Numbered from the stretch's first letter, positions 24,165-36,879 are shown. The stretch is DNA of 64,000 nt from Clarkia xantiana subsp. parviflora (GCA_036873135.1 JAPTYO010000007.1:14986763-15050762); one strand, 5' to 3'. The notes: generated by a model from the letters alone, not told the origin. Numbers and translations: made by a program.

Positions 24165-25478
24165 TTGTTTAAGAAATCTGAATATTTTAGTCTTATAAAC
24201 ATGTCAATGATTAAAGATAACAAATCTTTCTAAGCATATATGGATGCCAAATTATTGTACAATTGACGAACATTACTAAGAGCCAATAATGAGAATGTCC
24301 CACTATATTTAAGTTTAATTTACATAATATTTATTATCTATATAATTAAACGTTAAAATTACATCTATTGAAATTATGTAACAACAATGTTACATAATTT
24401 CCTATAAAATAGAGTTTGATGCATTAAGAAGAAGATATATAAAATAAGATTTGATGTGAGAGATGTGTTTTTTTTTTTTTATGTCTAACTTTTTATTCTC
24501 TCTAATTCATACTCCAACGACCACATGATAATTTCCAGTGAAGTCCATAATAGGTTGGTCAATGATGAAACAAAAATTAACGTCCTAAAAAGTAAATGAT
24601 TAAACATCTAAGTTAGTCAAACAACACCAAACATATAAGGTAGAAAATTATGTAATGCATAATTTTTATTCTTAATATACTTAAATGTTAATTTTTTTTA
24701 TTGATATTATTGTTGTTTTACATAGTAATGATTTATACCTTGATCATGTACATTTTATGTATGACAAAGGTGCGTAATCATTGCTATGTAAAACAACAAT
24801 CGATCAATAAATATAATTTTAACATTGAAGTATAGAATAAAAATTATATATTACATAATTTCCTACCTTATTTGTCTGATGTTGTTTGACTAACTTAGAC
24901 GGTTTAATCATTTACATTTTTAGGACACTAATTTTTGTTTCACAATGGACTAGCTATTCAATTATAGACTTCACTAGAAATTATCATGTGATCGTTAGAG
25001 TATGAATTAAAGAGAACAAGAAGTTAGACATAACAAAAAAAAAACATATATCTCGCATCAAACCCTATTTCATATCTCTTCTTCTTCTTCTCGCATCAAA
25101 CTCTATTTTATAGAAACTATATAACATTGTTGTTATAAGTGGTATATAATTTTACATCCATGTATTGTTTTTACTAATTCAATTATGCACGTCTGTCACG
25201 CATAAAATGTACATGGTCAAGTTATAAATCATTACTATGTAAAACAACAATAATATCAATAAATGTAATTTTAACGTTTAATTATAAATAGATAATAACA
25301 ATTATGTAAATTAAACCTAAATTGAGTGGGCATTCTTAGTATGTAAGATACTCATTGTTGACTCATAACGTTCGTCAATTGTACAATAATTTTCATCCAT
25401 ATATACTTATGAATATTTGACTCAACTTATCTTTAATCACTGACATGTTTAGGACTAAAATATTCAAATTTCTTAAAT
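24165..25478. repeat. Large inverted repeat (palindrome) containing VQ upstream sequence
   Basis: Left arm 24165-24734 and right arm 24777-25478 are inverse copies around a spacer of about 42 bp. Pairs seen: gttgttttacatag / ctatgtaaaacaac near the centre, ctataaaatagagtttgatgc / gcatcaaactctattttatag, gtacaattgacgaac / gttcgtcaattgtac, and aagaaatctgaatatttta / taaaatattcaaatttctt at the outside. The arms contain small indels. No ORF. Confidence 0.88.
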
Positions 25479-25489
25479 TGGTGGACCAA

Positions 25490-25700
25490 TTGGTGGATAA
25501 GGTTTTAGATTCGCTTAATTGTTGTTCTCGTTATACTATTGTGCTTTGTTCTCTATATTTTCATTGTGTTGCTTATCCACCAATTGTTGAGAACAACAAT
25601 TAAACGGATTTAAAACATAAGAATTACTGAAGAAAAATATATTTGGAGTTCGTCATGACGAATTATGAAAGGTGTAACTTCCTTATTCTGACTTTTTTTT
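25490..25700. repeat. Rearranged junction between palindrome and tandem array
   Basis: 25502-25529 and 25589-25616 are inverse copies (arm gagaacaacaattaa). Both resemble the array phrase cttatccaccaatgg...aattaagcg...aaaac in shuffled order. Confidence 0.6.
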
Positions 25701-28700
25701 CTCTGCGAATATGTTTATTTATATAATTTGTCTAGATATCATAATTAAAATGAAAGGGCTCGATGAATTAGATAGTAAAAATACTGATTACAAAATAATC
25801 AATTCACTAACTTATAACTTACAATTGCGGAAGCGTGAATATCGTGCAAGGATGAATCACAATCTGCCAATTGGGGAAGAACAACCAGGCGGCCTTAGAA
25901 TGTCGATTTTCTTCCACTATCTTACCTATCTATACCAATGGATGAGTAAAACAATTAAGCGGTTTTAAAATGTAATAACTACCAAAAAGATTAAATATGG
26001 ATTTAGGCATGAAGGAAAGATAATTTTATCATGTTAGTTTCGTCACAAAGAACAATGTGTTTAAATTCATCACTCTGATTTTTTTTTTCTACGAATATAG
26101 TGCTTAATAGGATTTGTCTAGTTATCATAAAAAGAAATGGCTCAGCGGATTGGATAGACGAGCCCATAAAAGGGATGTTAGTCTATTGTCAATAAAATTG
26201 CCATTACAACATAATTAAATTTATTAATTGCAACTTATGATTATGCAGAAGTGTGATTCTTGCGCCAATGATTAATCACGGTCTGGCAGATGGAGAAGAA
26301 CAACCGGGCGACCTAAACATGACAATTTTCTTTCTATTGTGTTGCTTATCCACCAATGGATGAGTTCAATAATTAAGCCAATCTAAAACATAAGAACTAT
26401 CAAAAGAAATTAATTTGGAGTTTGAAGGAAATATAATTTTATCATGTCAGTTTCACAAAGAACCATGAGAGGTTTAAACGCCTCACTCTATTTTTTTTTT
26501 TGTGTGAATATATTATTTTATATAGGGTCTGTTTAGCTATTATAAAATGAAAGGGCTCGACGGATTGGATAGTCGAGTCCATAAAAGTAGCGTTCAATTA
26601 TAGTCAATAAAAAATACCAATTACGAAATAATAAATGTACTAACATCCAACTTTTAATTATGCGGAAACGTGAATCACGTGCCAACGATAAATCACAGTC
26701 GGTTAGTTGGAGAAGAACAACTAGGCGACTTAGGTTGACGATTTTCATCAATTAAGTCAAGTTAAAATAGAAAATTACATACTTAAATTAAATTTGGAGT
26801 TAGGCTGGAAGAAAATATAATTTTTTTCATGACAGTTTTGTTACAAAGAAGCATGAGAGGTTTAAATTTCATCCTATAATTTTCTTATGAGAATATATTT
26901 ATTTATAGGGTTAGTTTAGTTGTTATAAAAGGAACTGGCTCAACATATTGAATAGTGAAGCCCATCAAATGAATATTGCACTGTAGTCAATAAAAATATC
27001 CATTACAAAATAATCAATTTACTTACTTGAAACTTACAGTGCAGAATGAATCGTGATCTGCCATTCAGAGAAGAAAAACCAAGCGACCTTAGCATGACGA
27101 TTTTCTTTGCATTGTGCTGCTTATCTACCAATGGAAGAGTTAAACAAATAAGAAAATTAAAAACATAGGATCTACCAAAAGAAATTAAACTTGGAGTTAG
27201 ACTTGAAGGAACATAATTTTATCATACCAGTTTCGTCAGAACCATGAGAGATTTGAATTCTTCACTCTGATTTTCTTCTGTGAGTATATTGTTTTATAGG
27301 GTTGTCTAGCTATTATAAAAGGAAAGGGTTCGACGAATTCGATAGTCAATCCCATAAAAGGAATGTTAAACTATAAACAGTAAAACTACTATTACCTTAT
27401 AATTAATTTATTAACTTGCAATTTATAATAATGCGGAAGCATGAATCTCGTGCAATTGATAAATAACAGTCTGTCAGTTGGGAAAGAATAACCAGGCGAA
27501 TAGTGTGACGATTTTTTCCATTGTGTAGTTTATCCGCCAACAAATGAAAAATTAAGCGAATTTAAAACCTATTAACTACCAAAATAGATTAAATATGGAT
27601 TTAGGCATGAATGAAAGCTAATTTAATCATGTTAGTTTCGTCACAAAGAATAATGAGAGGTTTAAATCATCACTCTGTTTTTTTTCTACGAATATATTGA
27701 TTTATAGGATTTGTTTAGATATATTATAAAAGGAAAGGGCTCAGGGATTGGATAGCAGAGCTCATTAAAGGAATGTTTGACTATTTTCAGTAAAATTGCC
27801 CATTACAAAATAATTAATTTTATTGATTGAAACTTACGATTATGCAGAAACGTGAATCTCGCGTCAATGATGAATCACGGTCTGGCAGACGGGAAAGAAC
27901 AATCGAGCAACCTTAACGTGACAGTTTTCTTTCTATTGTGTTGCTTATCCACCAATGGATGAGTCCAATAATTAAGTCAATTTAAAACATAAGAACTATC
28001 AAAAGAAATTAATTTGGAGTTAGGTTTGAAGGAAATATAATTTTATCATGTCAGTTTCACAAATAATCATAAGAGGTTTAAACTCCTCACTCTAATTTTT
28101 TTTTCTGCGAATATAGTGCTTTATATAGGGTTTGTCTAGCTATTATAAAATGAAAGGGCACGGCGGATTGGATAGTCGAGTCCACAAGAGAAGTTTGATT
28201 ATAGTCAATAAAAATACCCATTACGAAATAATAAATGTACTAACATGCAACTTTCAGTTATGCGGAAACGTGAATCTCGTGCCAACGATGAATCACTGTC
28301 TGTTAGTTGGAGAAGAACAACTAGGCGATCTTAGCTTGGCGATTTTCTTTCCATTGTATTGCTTATCTATCAATGGATGAGTACATCAATTAAGTGAATT
28401 TAAAACAGAAAATTACATAAAGAATTAAATTTGGAGTTAGGCTTGGAGGAAATAAAAAAATTTCATGACAAAGAACTATGAAAGGTTTAAATTCCATCAT
28501 ATAATTTTCTTATGCGAATATATTTCTTTATAGGGTTCGTTTGGTTATTATAAAAGGAATTGGCTCAACATATTGGATAGTGGAGCCCATAAAATGAATA
28601 TGCAATGTTGTCGGTAAAAATATCCATTACAAAATAATCAATTTACTTACTTGCAACTTACGATGCAGAAGCATGAATCTTGTGCTATGAATGAATCATG

Positions 28701-29340
28701 ATATGCCATTCAGAGAAGAAAAACCAAGTGACCTTAGCTTGGCGATTTTCTTTACATTGTGCCGCTTATCCACCAATAGAAGAGTTAAACAAATAAGCAA
28801 ATTAAAAACATAAGAGCTACCAAAAGAAATTAAATTTGGAGTTAAGCATGAAGGAACGTAATTTTATCATACCAGTTTCGTCAGATAAACCATGAGAGAT
28901 TTGAATTCTTCACTCTGAGAATATATTGCTTTATAGGGTTGTCTAGCTATTATAAAAGGAAACGGCACGACGAATTGGATAGTCAAACCCATAAAAGGAA
29001 TGCTAAATTACAGTAAGAAAAATACTATTACCTTATAATTAATTTATTAACTTGCAACTTATGATAATGCGGAAGCATGAATCTCGTGCAATTGATAGAT
29101 AACAATCTGTTAGTTGGGGAAGAATAACCATGCGAATATCGTGGTGATTTTCTTTCCATTGCGTAGTTTATTTCCCAATAGATGAACAATTAAGCGATTT
29201 TAAAAAATAAGAAGTACCAAAATAAATTAAATTTAGAGTTAGGATAGAAGGAAATATATTTTTATCATGTTAGTTTCGTCACTAAGAACCATGAGGGGTT
29301 TAAATTCCTCTCTTATTTTCTTTTGCGGATATGTTGATTT
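25700..29340. repeat. Tandem array, about 400-bp units, with four-unit higher-order period
   Basis: Nine units are marked by a ggctcgacg(a/g)attggatag-like phrase at about 25758, 26139, 26553, 26937, 27328, 27738, 28157, 28563 and 28964 (spacing 381-419 bp). Units four apart match best: 26139 with 27738 share ctttctattgtgttgctta and caaaagaaattaatttgg; 26553 with 28157 share ggatagtcgagtcca and ggagaagaacaactagg; 26937 with 28563 share ggctcaacatattg and gaagaaaaaccaag; 25758, 27328 and 28964 share the fifth type. The higher-order period is about 1.6 kb. Short ORFs here are not conserved between units. Confidence 0.9.
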
Positions 29341-29359
29341 ATCAATTAACCCTAATTAA

Positions 29360-29523
29360 TGGGCACTTCTATCGAATTATATTAGGGTTAGTGGTCAACT
29401 GGGCTTGCTCATTGACTATAAGGATTAAGATCCATTAAGAGTAGACCAATGAATGTATTCGGCCGACCTATATGGATTACTTGGAGATTAAGTTTTAATC
29501 TCATTAATTAAATGGATGTAGAC
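29360..29523. repeat. Fragment of a dispersed repeat flanking the LTR element (left)
   Basis: Phrases actataaggatta, ttcggccgaccta and cttggagattaag recur at 44420-44520, on the other side of the LTR retrotransposon. The host DNA into which the element inserted was itself repetitive. Confidence 0.7.
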
Positions 29524-30213
29524 TGTTAAGTCTTGTGTATCGGGTTGACGGGTTGTCGGTCTGAATGACAAACTCACAGGTATATTTCCTTCATTCGTAA
29601 TCCGATTATCTTCTTCTGTAATCCGTTTGCTTCCGCTTTCCTCGCGATCCGTCTCCTCGCGAACCTGCACGAGGGGTAAGCCGGGGGCGGTACCGGCGAA
29701 CCCTCTCTGATGCTTAAATTAGTATCGTTCTAGAGAGAGAAAGTATAGAGAAGACAGAGCTCAAATATTTAAAGTCACATTATGTTCAAATAAAAAGAGG
29801 TGGGGTTCTATATAATCAAGGGAGATTAAGGTGGTTAATGACACCGTTAACTCCTAAACGAGCTTAGTTAATAAATAATAAAGGGATTAGACCCTTAGCA
29901 AGCATGGGAGGGTTCGTGATATTTTCTAAGGGTCGGACGTGCAAAGTGAGGTCGGGTCGCCGCGAGGGGCGGTTTGGATGACGGTGTTCCGGACGTCGCG
30001 TACACCCCTTAGGCGGGGATATTGCACGTCGGAAGGGTATCGGACCTTCGGGGTCGGACTTCACCCTTGGTGAGATTGAGCGTTTTTTCTCGTCCGACCG
30101 TTTTGGCGTGGGTAATGTGTTCGGGTCAAAGTTTTGATTTGCAATCGTTCGTGGAGTAATTAAAATAATACAATCCGAATGAAAACGGGTCTAAGTTGAG
30201 CGTATATCCATCA
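29524..30213 (-). repeat. LTR of element A (3' LTR in element orientation)
   Basis: 690 bp, TGTTAAGTCTTG...ATATCCATCA on the plus strand. It differs from its partner mainly in a block at about 29972-30085 whose sequence is replaced, not point-mutated. Confidence 0.92.
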
Positions 30214-30235
30214 CGTTCCCCCGAGTCAACCAATG
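30214..30235 (-). other. Polypurine tract of element A
   Basis: The minus strand reads ACTCGGGGGAACG directly before the LTR start TGATGG, as expected for second-strand priming. Confidence 0.75.
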
Positions 30236-31534
30236 GCTTAACCCTTGATTGACTCTATTTTACGATGGGATGACATGTTCAATTCAATCCAATGTTCTTA
30301 CCTCTTGTCGAATCTATCGTATGTCCGTAAGTGTACCGCCGTGTTTTATCCTCGTTTCTCGGGACAAGGAAAATACAGACATTAGCACAACCACGTATAT
30401 ATTCAAACAAGTATCCGAAAAATGCGGGTATGGAGAAAATCATGTTTTCCCATTTTTATGTCTAAAAACACGAGCTAGGAAAAATGACGGGATCATGATA
30501 GTAGATGAATGGAAATCTAATTCATGTCAGTGTGTACGTACGATGTGATTCTATATGTAAAAAATATACTAATCATGTATGGAAATTTCTAAGTATGGGA
30601 TGAATGATAAATGAACATGAAAAATACTAACATGGGTGGAGGTGTAGTTAACTATAGTTAAAAATGAGTAAAGTTGTCATCTTTAATCATAGCCCTTAGA
30701 TTTCTTCATTTTGAATTTAATGGTGAAGATTAAGGAATCTTTGGAAAACCCTACCATAGTTTATTATAAAGGAGAGAGAATGGATTACCATTTTAGTAGC
30801 CACCATCATCTTCTCCATTAAGTAATCTTTTCTTTAGGATCAAGCCACTCATTTGGCTCGATTTTGGGGGTGGTCGGCACTATTCATCACGGCGAGAAAA
30901 GGGGCTCCAGAGCGGAGGGACTAGCGACGGCGAGAGGGACTTGTCACGACGGCGTTGTCTCCGACAAGGGGCTCGGCGTGGTGGGATTGGCTTCGAGCTT
31001 TTTCGGCGAGGAGATGGAGGGCTGCGGCGGACGGCGAGGGGATTCCGGCAACGGCTTTGGACGGCGGAGGCGAGACGAGCTGCAGCTCCGGACGGCGAAG
31101 ATGAGGTGGGCTCCGATGTAGCTTAGTGACGGCTCCGGCAACGGCGGGCGGTGGTGGCTACGGTCTTGGTCCGGCGACGACGTGGCGACGACAAATTTAA
31201 ACTCCAGACCAACTATTCATATTGGTTCGGGTTTTCTCAAGGTTCGATCTTTTTTTTTTTTTTCATTTTCGCACTTGTGTTGGACGCTCGTATTTTGATT
31301 TCCCATATTTGACTTGTGATAATTCCCTGATTGCTTGCGTCGTCGTTATCGCCTTGATTGGATATCCATTTTGCTCGAAAATTTCTTTTGTGTGGGGGTA
31401 GTTCTCATTTGCATGATCACATCGTTTTGGTTCGGACATACGTGGTCATTGTTATAGTAGATACAATTGTACGTACGTGACTGTTTTCGTACGTACGTAG
31501 TTTGTCGGTTTTCGCTTGATGGTCGACGCGTGAC
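30236..31534. other. Element A, region between LTR and antisense gene
   Basis: Includes a CpG-dense block at 30860-31190 (cggcgacggcg-like, open in several frames on both strands), unlike the AT-rich surroundings. It may be the leader or promoter of the plus-strand gene, or captured DNA. I see no recognisable protein. Confidence 0.4.
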
Positions 31535-34160
31535 TTGATTGTTGATGGATTGACATTTGGTTATCTCGAGGTGTACTTGGGACGTTATTATATTCTGATT
31601 TCCGGTTCGATGTCGCAGGTCTTATATTCGTGGTGGTGTAGCAAAACTCAAACTCTTCAGAGGCAGTACATTCCGAGAAGGATGAATAAGTTCTTAATCC
31701 ATTTTGTTCGTCCCATTACTTTCTTTCCTGATGTTAGCTCAGAGTCAAGTTTTGAGTCAGATTCTGAGTCCGAGTATTCATCTGAGTCGGATTCTGTCCT
31801 AAGTCTAGAAACTATTGCTGATTCTGAGTTAGATTCTATGCATGTGTCCGTGAACGACTTGAAGCGACCGGAGTATCATCTTCATGTTGAGTTAGGCGAC
31901 CTTAGTCCTTTAGACGGACCACTATACACCTTCCACCCATCCTTGGGCAATATTCGTGGGACCGTATCCGTGCCCCCGGATGGGATGGTTGCTGTATATA
32001 CGGCCCAGATACGATATGGTCTGCGTTTCCCCTATTGCGACGAGCTTTTGGAGCTCTGTTGGTTTTTCGGAGTTTCTCCCGTTAATCTTGCTCCTACTGC
32101 TATTCGGGCTTGGGTCGGGTTCAGAGTGTTGTGCCAATGATACTCTTGGAAGTATTCCATTGTCTTGTTCTGATTTTTTTATCGGTTTCAAAACAAGAGC
32201 GCGACTGGAATGGCGACTCGTCATCATTCATTGAAAGATTATGATTCGAGGAACTGGGATTGGGTGAGATCTCGTGGGATAAGGGTCTCCGTTTCGTGAC
32301 TCCCGTGGATCGCTCGACGGGTCATTGGGACGGTCATTATTTCTTCATCACATATCGATATGTCACTTGGAAGATCCTCCACACCAATCGCTCGGATGAC
32401 TGGCCTACATTTAGCGAGTTCTCTTCCTCAGATAAGAAAGCTATAAAGATCATCTACCAGAGTAACCGGACCAAGTCCTAATGCCCTGTGTCTTGGATGT
32501 CGGAGAGGGATTTGTATGATGCGCGGATCTGATTGACCCCTCCTTCAGAGGATTTGGTATGTTGTTGATTATTTCATTTTTTATTCACTCTCTTTGTTTC
32601 ACTTTTAGGTTGGTTTCATGAAAAAATACATGATATGCAGGCGGAATATCGCTTTGACCGCACTGTGGCTGCCAAGAATAGGGCGTCTTCCGGCTCTGTT
32701 CCAAAAGCAACAAAATCTTCTAAGTCAGGGAAGACGGCTGAGGCTTCCAGTATGTTCTTCTCCTTGTTCTCCTTTTTTCCCATACTACATGCTTTATAAC
32801 TGTTTTCACATTACTTCTCTTGTGTTGTTAGGGCGATCGCCCCTTGTGACTGAGCGAGTCGTTGCGGTTGATAAAGGCTCGAGCAAGTCTAAAGCGCGGA
32901 AGTCTGGTCCTGGGGTCGGACCCTCGGTTGTGAAGAAGAGGAAAGATTCCCCCGCCAACGCTCATTTGCCAACTCCTCCTCGCGATAAAGGGAAGGCAGT
33001 TGAGGAGGCGTCCCTTTTACCTGACAAATAGAAACGACCTGCAGAAGGTGGCAGAGTGTCTGTTGATCCGTCTCCCCTATCTCATGCCCCCCCAATCGAA
33101 GGGACGAGCCCCAGCTGATGAGAGTGATCGTCTAGGATTGTAAATCTTGAATGCCTTACCTATACTTTATTGTTGTATCTTATTTGTCTTTGTCTATTGC
33201 AGGGAAAACTTGGCTTCCTGCCTTGAGCCGGAAGGATCTCATTCGCCCCACTAGTGAGGACATCGTTGGTGCTGAGTGGACTCCTTTCACTGGCTTGAAG
33301 GAGTATCATTTTGACAGTCATTCATCTCTGCATACTCCTAAGGTTGGTGTTCGAGTATTGCGCGGCGCTGTTGCTCCGGACGATCGTCTTCCATCTCCGA
33401 GCTCTCCTAAAGAGACTCGGCGCTTTGTTCATGGAGTGTTGTCTCGATTCGCTCCTGTGAGTTTTTTCCTTTTACCTTGTCTTTGGAATTTGTGTTGTTT
33501 GCTATGTGGTTTGATGTTTGGTTGTTATTTCAGGGCATGGCTGATATTGTCAATCTTTCCTCAGTTGCTATCGAGTTATCCGAATAGAAGAAGGCGCTTC
33601 AGGATAGTCAGATTTCTTTGAAGGCCGAACTTGGCGATGCGTTAGAGAAGACCCGTCTTTCCGACATGAAGATTCAAGAAATTCGAGACTAAGTTACTTC
33701 TCTTGAGGGTACCCTTTCCGACACTCGCCGACAGGCTGAGGTTGATGCTTCACTCCATGCTGTGGAGTTGAAGAATGTTGAGGAGAAGTGTCGTACGGAT
33801 GAGAAGATTTCTGCAGTGGCCGAGTACAAATCTTCCCCTGCTTATGCTGCTGAATTTGATGTTCGGTGCAGTACCGAGATGCGTCAGTTTGGGGAATATC
33901 TTGTTGAGCGCATCCACAACATTATGCCAGACTTTCCTTTTGGTGAGTTAAGTGATTTCTCCACTTACGCCTTGGGTTATGTTGTTGTTTTGAAAGGACA
34001 AGTCGCGGTAGCTGACAATGAGGTTATTGCCCCCGTGCCTGAGATTGTCATTCACGTTGATGATGATGAGTTGAGCATCTCCTCATCATTCTCTAGTTCC
34101 ATTGGTGGGTCGACTTCCGAACATCAGGACCGTGAAGATTCCCAATTTGCATCTGTTTGA
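31535..34160 (+). pseudogene. Antisense gene of element A, 'putative gypsy type transposon' (Transposase_28-like) protein, degenerate
   Basis: On the strand opposite to gag. The first exon (ATG at 31610) has a Ser/Glu/Asp run (31735-31830) and the signature YGLRFPYCDELLELC with GVSPVNLAPTAIRAW, as in PF04195-type proteins known from antisense ORFs of Tat elements. Later pieces show a Trp/Phe-rich WDGHYFFITYR segment, a basic region (32860-33030), a helical C-terminal region and an acidic Ser-rich end. Likely introns lie near 32751-32829, 33120-33200 and 33457-33533. In-frame stops (for example near 33030, 33585 and 33690) indicate decay. Function unknown in the family. Confidence 0.7.
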
Positions 34161-34599
34161 CCATTTTCCTACTTTTTCACATGTATGTATCCCCTTGCTT
34201 TTACTCCCGTGTTGGGTTGAGTCTATCTTTATGACTTTATACTTGGTTGTTTACGGTTTGATACTTGACGTATGTGTCGTAGCTTCTCTATCTTTATCTT
34301 TCCTGCACTGAATGCTTGACATTGTTAACTTTGTGACTTTCTATGTTTTGGTATCTTGGGAGATTGCATCTTTTCATATGGTTGTGTAGTTGTATCACGA
34401 CATGCTTGTCTTGTCATGGTATTGTTGATCGTTATGTTCACAAGTTCAATCCTTGTGAATAGGTTTTTGTTGAAAATTTCTTTGTTTCCTTCTTCTTCCT
34501 TGCCATGCTCGTATCATGATCATATTCATTTATACATATGTCATGTGGCCTTGCTTGTATGAAAGAAGGTCTTTTCGAGATGCGTTATTGGGAACGTTA

Positions 34600-35175
34600 T
34601 GAATTTTTCCTTAGGATACGCTCCTAGGTGTGTCGAGTGTGTGTGCTGGATATACTCCTGGGTGTGTTTAAGATTGTTTTATATGGTAATATTTTAAAAA
34701 ATGGTTGTGTGGTCACAAGATACGCTCTTGGGGGCGTTAAAATTTGTTCGTGGGATTGACTCCCGGACGACTCTCAAAGTGTTGTTACAGTTAAGGACTG
34801 CTTTCAAGATACACTCTTGGGGGCGTTGAAAGTGTTCACATGATTGGCTCCCGGACGCCACACTTCGCAGGATAGGCTCCTAGAATGCGCAGAATGTAAT
34901 GACAGTGTATGAACCGCTTTCACGATACGCTCTTGTGGGCGTCGACAACTGTTCGCAGGATTGGCTCCTGGATGGCACAGATCGCAGGATAGGCTCCTGG
35001 AAGGCGCATAGTATAATCGTAGTGTATGAAATGCTTTCAAGATACGCTCTTGTGAGCGTCGAACGAGATACGCTCTTGAGGGCGTCGAAAACTGTTCGCA
35101 GGATGGGCTCCTGGATGGCGCATAGTGTAGTTGCAGTGTATAAACTGCTTTCAAGAACGTTTGTGTAGGCGTCGA
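34600..35175. repeat. Degenerate short tandem repeats in element A
   Basis: Two alternating phrases recur: gatacgctcttgngggcgtcgaa (34719, 34922, 35039, 35071 and others) and cgcaggatnggctcctgganggcgca (34865, 34955, 34985, 35097). They make a composite period of roughly 85-120 bp. Tat/Ogre elements often carry such arrays between the coding region and the 3' LTR. Confidence 0.8.
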
Positions 35176-35429
35176 AAGTGACATACACTTGGTTGTCATA
35201 TCAGAGTATGGTTTGTTCAGTGAGTGTGTCATCTGAACTTGTAAATATTGGAATGAACCTTTATTTCATTTGATGCATGTGTGCACTATTTACAAGAAAG
35301 CATGGGGATGGAGTCATAAGACATCCTTTTGGAAAGAGTTTCTAAATGCATAAGCTGAGAAACTAAAATGAGTCTTTATGAAAAACTAAAGTAAGCATGT
35401 TTGTTTCAAAAGCTGTGTAGCCTTTGAGT

Positions 35430-35980
35430 TCTCATTTATAGATCATCTCCTCCACTTCGATCTTCAACACCAAGCAATTATTTGTCGTATGCCCCCAAGT
35501 CTTGTGGTAGTCACACCATCATTTAGCATTTTTCCCCTCAAAAGCTCTTCTTTCTTCTTTGTAGGGTGGTATCTCATTGGTTAGCACTTCCGTGTACAAC
35601 TTATCCATCTTGACGTTGAGGGGTGTGAAGTTAAAATTCACTCCTCCTCCCATAGTCTCCTCTTCTTTTTCCTTGAGCTCCTCATCATCTTCTTCGGTGT
35701 CTTCTCCAAGCAGTCTCCTTTCCTTGACAATTGCATCCTCTAGTTTTTCCTTGAGGTCACTCATTGTGTTTGTCATTATTACTCAGTATGACCCTCTGAA
35801 GGCTTCTATGGAGGTGGAATTCATGTTTCTGAAGAATGCTCTTATCGCCTCCCTTTTGGCTGCCTCCACAGTGGCACCATATTTTACAAACCTCTCGAAG
35901 TAGCTTGCAATTGATTCTCCTGGCATCTGTCGGACGTCAGTGATATACCTGAATCCCAATTCTATGGACTGTCTTATCAT
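35430..35980 (-). pseudogene. Second gag-like module of element A
   Basis: Encodes GESIASYFERFVKYG, as in retrotransposon gag cores, then an acidic Lys/Glu stretch (35776-35600) and a zinc-knuckle-like CDYHKTWGHTTNNC near 35500-35460. A stop lies between the last two. It is downstream of the protease of the first gag unit, where reverse transcriptase would normally start, so it came from recombination or another insertion. Confidence 0.6.
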
Positions 35981-36099
35981 TCTTCCTTTTTCTGTGTTTT
36001 GGCGGCCATAGTATGCTCGTAACCTTTACAACCTTACCATTTCCTGCTTCTCTTCCAAACTTCCTGAAGATATGTTTGCTCAAGCGGAGTGTAACTCCA

Positions 36100-36830
36100 G
36101 CTCTCAATTTCTTGTTAGCTTGTTTCTTCTTCCCCTCCTGCGAAGACTTGCTACACTTGGCATTTCATGTCATCACCACTGCGATGGTGTCAGATTGCAG
36201 TGTTTTACGCCTCATGGCGTTAACGTAGCATTGTCTTGCAGTACGCTGGTCCCCCAGGACTTCACCTATCTCGTTCTCTGTTATGAACTTCAGTTTCTGA
36301 TGTGCCGTTGATTGCACTATCTCATAAGGGTTGATTGTAGTTCTACCAAGGATCTCATTGTAGGCTCATAAGCTTTCTACAACCACAAAGTTCATGTTTA
36401 TCTTTATTTGTGTCCATCCCTGTCCTAGAGTCACTGGTAGGGTGATCATTCCCAGTGGGTAGCTTGTTGCGCCCGAGAAGCCGACAAGGAGGGAAGTTCA
36501 CTGGCCTAAGATCAATCTTTGTCTTTCCAATTTCTTCAAGCACTTGCATTTGCAGTATGTCGGATGAGCTTCCTCCGTCTACCAATATCTATTTACATCA
36601 AAATTGTCGATGTCTAGAGTTATCACTAAAGCATCATCGTGTGGAAAGACAATGTGGCTCTTATCATTTTCATAAAACTCAATCACCATTTCTTCCTCTT
36701 CTCTTGGCATTTTCCTCCATTTTGGCGTGAAGTCAATCTTGGAGGAATACATCTCTCTTGCATTTGCTGTTGAACCACCTGCTCCTTCTCCACCATGAAT
36801 CATATTTATTGTTCCTCTCTTGTTAGGAGG
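36100..36830 (-). pseudogene. Protease region of element A
   Basis: Encodes HDDALVITLDIDNFDVNR, then VDGGSSSDIL (the aspartic protease motif of the Tat lineage) and, after frame changes, GDQRTARQCYVNAMR, the usual link between protease and reverse transcriptase. The frame is broken between the two halves near 36580. Confidence 0.7.
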
Positions 36831-36879
36831 AGGATTGTAATAAACCTTATTTTTTTTTCTTTCTCTTTGGCTGTAAGCT

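Noticed and set aside
25711..28380. Short ORFs of 70-85 codons inside the tandem units
   Set aside because: Present in only some units and broken in the equivalent places of others; no codon-level conservation.
25700..29340. CRISPR-like direct repeat array
   Set aside because: Units are about 400 bp and contiguous without unique spacers, in a plant nuclear genome. This is a tandem satellite-like array.
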